Of a DNA stretch of 14,188 bases, positions 11,383-14,188 are shown in pieces. Position numbers and translations under genes: made by a program. Where the stretch lies: NCBI GenBank assembly GCA_021778375.1, contig JAJYCM010000039.1, positions 1-14,188 of the forward strand. Direction: 5' to 3'. The notes below the pieces were generated by a model. The model ran no database searches. It worked only from the letters and a program-made list of their open reading frames with translations, and was not told where the DNA came from. How positions within the stretch are numbered: position 1 is the first letter of the stretch; each line of letters opens with the position of its first letter. This stretch comes from Bacteroidota bacterium. GTDB taxonomy: Bacteria > Bacteroidota > Ignavibacteria > Ignavibacteriales > Ignavibacteriaceae.

Positions 11383-14188
11383 ATGTACAATGCATTATTA
11401 ATTTTGTTACTCGGAATCGCAGCTTTTTTATTTCTTGTCGGATCAAAGAAACAACAAAAAGCTAAAATGCTCTCAGGGGTGATTCTTGCTGCTCTAACGT
11501 TATTCTTTTTCTGGTTTATGGATTTTTGGGGTGAAGCTCTTTGGTATGCAAATCTTGGGTACGGGAACAGGTTTTGGATGTTCATTAATTCAAATGCCGC
11601 CTTAGCCGTTGCTGGAGCATTAGCGGGATTTCTAGCTATCTACTTGCTTACTCTTCCTATACCTAAAGAACATAAAGCAATTCACAGGTTTACAAAATTT
11701 TTAGGAGTGATTATCGGAGGTGTTTGGGGAGTTTCAAATTGGACGGAAGTTTTAAAGTTTTGGGATAGAGTTTCAACCGGTCTTAAAGATCCAATCCTGG
11801 GAAAGGACGTCGGCTTTTATCTCTTTTCCCTGCCCTTTTTTGACGCTCTCTTTATTCTGCTGTTTTTAATTTCTCTAGTAGCATTAATTGCTTCTTTTAT
11901 TTCGTCGTTTATCCGGTTTAGCGAAAATAAATTTGTCCTCTACTTCCCCAAAAATTATGAAATAAATTCTGAACGATTTTATTTCCCTTTATATCTCAAT
12001 TCCGCAATTATGATTTTTATACTCGCCTGGGGAAAATTTTTAAGCCGATATCATTTAATGTATTCTACAACCGGTGTCGTTTCAGGACCGGGCTGGACAG
12101 ATGTTCATATTCTTCTCCCTGCATTCACAGTCGTGATTCTTTTAATGATTTTAATTGGTCTGATGTTGATCGTTCCCTACTTCAGACAGAAAGCGCAAAA
12201 TTTTTATTCTAACAAATTTAATATTGCAAAAGAGAGTTCTCATATTTTTGTTTTAGCTAGTTCCGGAATTTTGATAATATTAATATGGTTTGTCGCATTC
12301 ACCGTTATCCCGGGTGCTTTTGAATGGTTAATGGTAAAACCTAATGAAATTACTTATGAGCGTCCTTATATTGAAAACAATATTAAATTTACCCGTTACG
12401 GTTTCGGGCTGAATAAAGTTAAAGAGAAAGAATATCCGATGAGCGGAGATTTCACTCAACAAACCGAAAATACTTTTCCTAACATCTTTACCAATATTCG
12501 TCTGTGGGATTGGAGGGCTTTAGATGCTGTTTACAAGCAGTTTCAGGCTATCCGGCTTTATTATGAGTTTTCTGATGTAGATGTAGACAGGTATAACGTC
12601 AATGGTCACAAAAGACAGGTAATGGTATCGGGACGCGAAATAAACATGGATAACCTGCCGTTACAAAGCCAGACTTTTGTTAATAAGCGTTTTCAATACA
12701 CACACGGTTATGGTATTACAATGGCAGAGGTAAATGAATTTACGCCGCAAGGATTGCCTCATCTTTTAATCAAAGATATTCCGCCGATAAGCGAGGATTC
12801 ATCACTACAGGTAAAACAACCGCAAATTTATTTTGGCGAGATGACAAATTCCCCGGTGGTAGTGAATACTAAAGAAAAGGAATTTGATTACCCAAGCGGT
12901 GAAGATAACGTTTATACAAGATATGCGGGTAAAGGCGGTGTTAGGCTCTCGAATTTCTGGAGGAAATTTTTATTCGGCTGGAAGTATGATGGAACTAATT
13001 TTTTATTTTCCGATTATCCGACAACTCAAAGCCGCATAATGTTTCATCGCCAAATTGAAGAACGCATTAAGCTCCTTGCTCCTTTTCTTCACTTTGACAA
13101 CGACCCCTATATCGTTCTTGCCAATGGAAAATTATACTGGATGATCGATGCTTATACTACTTCCGATTATTATCCATATAGCCAGCCATACTCATCAACA
13201 GAAAATATACAAATTAAAGAAGGTTCCTCAACTCATACGATAACTACGCAGCATAGGGAATTCTTAGACGGAATTAATTACATCCGTAATTCGGTAAAAG
13301 TTGTAGTCAATGCATATGACGGTTCGGTGAACTTTTATATAATGGATAAAAACGATCCTATAATCAGGGTATGGGATAAAATTTATCCCGGGCTTTTCAA
13401 ATCAAAAGAGGAAATGCCGAAAGATTTATTAGCTCATATCAGATATCCTATAGATATGCTCTTAACTCAAGGAATTGTCTACGAAAAATACCACATGACC
13501 GATCCCACGGTTTTCTATAATCAAGAAGATCTTTGGGTGAGAGCAACAGCTCAATATTATAATCAAATTCAGCCTGTAGAGCCGTACTACATTATGTGGC
13601 AGCTTCCCGGTACCGATAAACAACAATTTGTGTTGATGCTGCCTTTTACTCCGAAAAATAGACAGGTTCTTATCGGATGGATTGCTGGTATGTGCGACCC
13701 TGAGAATTACGGACAATTTCTTGCGTATCAATTTCCTAAAGATAAAATGGTTCTCGGGCCTCAGCAGGTAGAAACTAAAATCGACCAGGACAGTTTCCTA
13801 TCCGGTCAGCTGACACTATGGGATCAGCACGGATCAAAAGTAATTAGAGGAAATGTATTAGCCATACCTGTTAACAATACACTCTTTTATGTCGAACCGA
13901 TTTATCTGCAAGCAGAAACCGCTGCTTATCCTGAACTAAGACTTGTTGTTGTTATGCACGGCGATAATATGAGCTATGCAAAAAGCTTTAACGAGGCTTT
14001 AAATGATCTATTTGCAAAAACTTCCGGCATTCAAAAAACCACACAGCAAATAGGACAGCCGGCGACTGTCGCAATTCCTTCTCTTCAGAATCAAATTAAA
14101 TCTGCAAATGATGCTTTTAATAATTATCTGAAATTTATTGGCGACAAAAAATTTACAGAAGCGGCACAAGAACTTGAAAAACTTCAGC
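11383..14188 (+). CDS. UPF0182 family membrane protein, 3' end beyond window
   Basis: Member of UPF0182/COG1615, large membrane proteins of unknown function. ATG at 11383 follows AAGGA by seven bases; the frame is open for 935 codons to the window edge. Members are about 900-1000 residues, so only the tail is missing. About seven or eight hydrophobic segments occupy the first 310 residues (for example 2-20, 28-48, 69-92, and a last one ending in IPGAFEWLM). A large, probably extracytoplasmic domain follows with family blocks ERPYIENNI (from 326), NIRLWDW and DVDVDRY (from about 373), YTHGYG, QPQIYFGE, GKGGVRLSNFWR, APFLHFDNDPY (from 566), DAYTTSDYYPYS, NYIRNSVKVVVNAYDG, QDSFLSGQLTLWDQHGSKVI and YVEPIYLQAE. 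It is divergent from the restriction operon and looks like core-genome sequence flanking the defence locus. Confidence 0.93.
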   Translation, partial: MYNALLILLLGIAAFLFLVGSKKQQKAKMLSGVILAALTLFFFWFMDFWGEALWYANLGYGNRFWMFINSNAALAVAGALAGFLAIYLLTLPIPKEHKAIHRFTKFLGVIIGGVWGVSNWTEVLKFWDRVSTGLKDPILGKDVGFYLFSLPFFDALFILLFLISLVALIASFISSFIRFSENKFVLYFPKNYEINSERFYFPLYLNSAIMIFILAWGKFLSRYHLMYSTTGVVSGPGWTDVHILLPAFTVVILLMILIGLMLIVPYFRQKAQNFYSNKFNIAKESSHIFVLASSGILIILIWFVAFTVIPGAFEWLMVKPNEITYERPYIENNIKFTRYGFGLNKVKEKEYPMSGDFTQQTENTFPNIFTNIRLWDWRALDAVYKQFQAIRLYYEFSDVDVDRYNVNGHKRQVMVSGREINMDNLPLQSQTFVNKRFQYTHGYGITMAEVNEFTPQGLPHLLIKDIPPISEDSSLQVKQPQIYFGEMTNSPVVVNTKEKEFDYPSGEDNVYTRYAGKGGVRLSNFWRKFLFGWKYDGTNFLFSDYPTTQSRIMFHRQIEERIKLLAPFLHFDNDPYIVLANGKLYWMIDAYTTSDYYPYSQPYSSTENIQIKEGSSTHTITTQHREFLDGINYIRNSVKVVVNAYDGSVNFYIMDKNDPIIRVWDKIYPGLFKSKEEMPKDLLAHIRYPIDMLLTQGIVYEKYHMTDPTVFYNQEDLWVRATAQYYNQIQPVEPYYIMWQLPGTDKQQFVLMLPFTPKNRQVLIGWIAGMCDPENYGQFLAYQFPKDKMVLGPQQVETKIDQDSFLSGQLTLWDQHGSKVIRGNVLAIPVNNTLFYVEPIYLQAETAAYPELRLVVVMHGDNMSYAKSFNEALNDLFAKTSGIQKTTQQIGQPATVAIPSLQNQIKSANDAFNNYLKFIGDKKFTEAAQELEKLQ

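Noticed and set aside
11352..13731. Minus-strand open frames at 11352-11585 and 13462-13731
   Set aside because: Antisense to the well-supported UPF0182 gene, with no recognisable protein features.

Overview
The window is AT-rich DNA that looks like it comes from the Ignavibacteria/Bacteroidota-Chlorobi branch. That placement is an inference. It rests on general character (ribosome binding sites weak or absent before most genes, many palindromic intergenic repeats of kinds I associate with that branch, a UPF0182 protein, an ORF6N protein, a GxxExxY protein), not on a marker gene.

Right to left on the minus strand runs one defence locus. It begins with a promoter at about 10908-10936, followed by hsdM (9242-10864), a C-terminally short ORF6N regulator-like gene with a twin-palindrome operator (8789-9163), an Abi-like HEPN gene (7977-8660), a 31-codon leader ORF (7878-7973), hsdS (6652-7881), a GxxExxY nuclease-like gene (6142-6528), hsdR (2329-6003), a wrecked papain-like peptidase gene (1756-2303) and, after a repeat-rich spacer, a class II-type Fic gene cut by the left edge (1-1088). 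HsdM, HsdS and HsdR would together form a type I restriction-modification complex. The ORF6N, Abi and GxxExxY genes are passengers between its subunits. On the plus strand at the right, a UPF0182 family membrane protein starts at 11383 and is cut by the right edge.

The locus is dominated by small repeats that interact with coding sequence. Three related long-palindrome elements (ends TGTCTGAACTGTGATT and its inverse) sit on both sides of hsdS and of the GxxExxY gene. They supply the present hsdS start codon, the last residues and stop of HsdS, and the stop of GxxExxY. The copy at the hsdS 5' end is flanked by an imperfect 20-bp duplication of the original hsdS start, and a leader ORF now ends on hsdS in an ATGA overlap. 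HsdR carries an in-frame insertion of about 150 residues directly before its helicase motif I: a complete DUF559 endonuclease-like domain followed by a translated palindromic repeat. A 97-bp MITE-like element with 17-bp perfect terminal repeats and a TTAT duplication interrupts the peptidase gene.

Intergenic DNA holds further structure: a pseudoknot-like repeat and a 125-bp nested hairpin left of the peptidase gene, a six-copy 14-bp motif array upstream of fic, and two tandem arrays (8-bp and 9-bp periods) between hsdM and the UPF0182 gene. No tRNA, rRNA, CRISPR array or transposase gene was seen.
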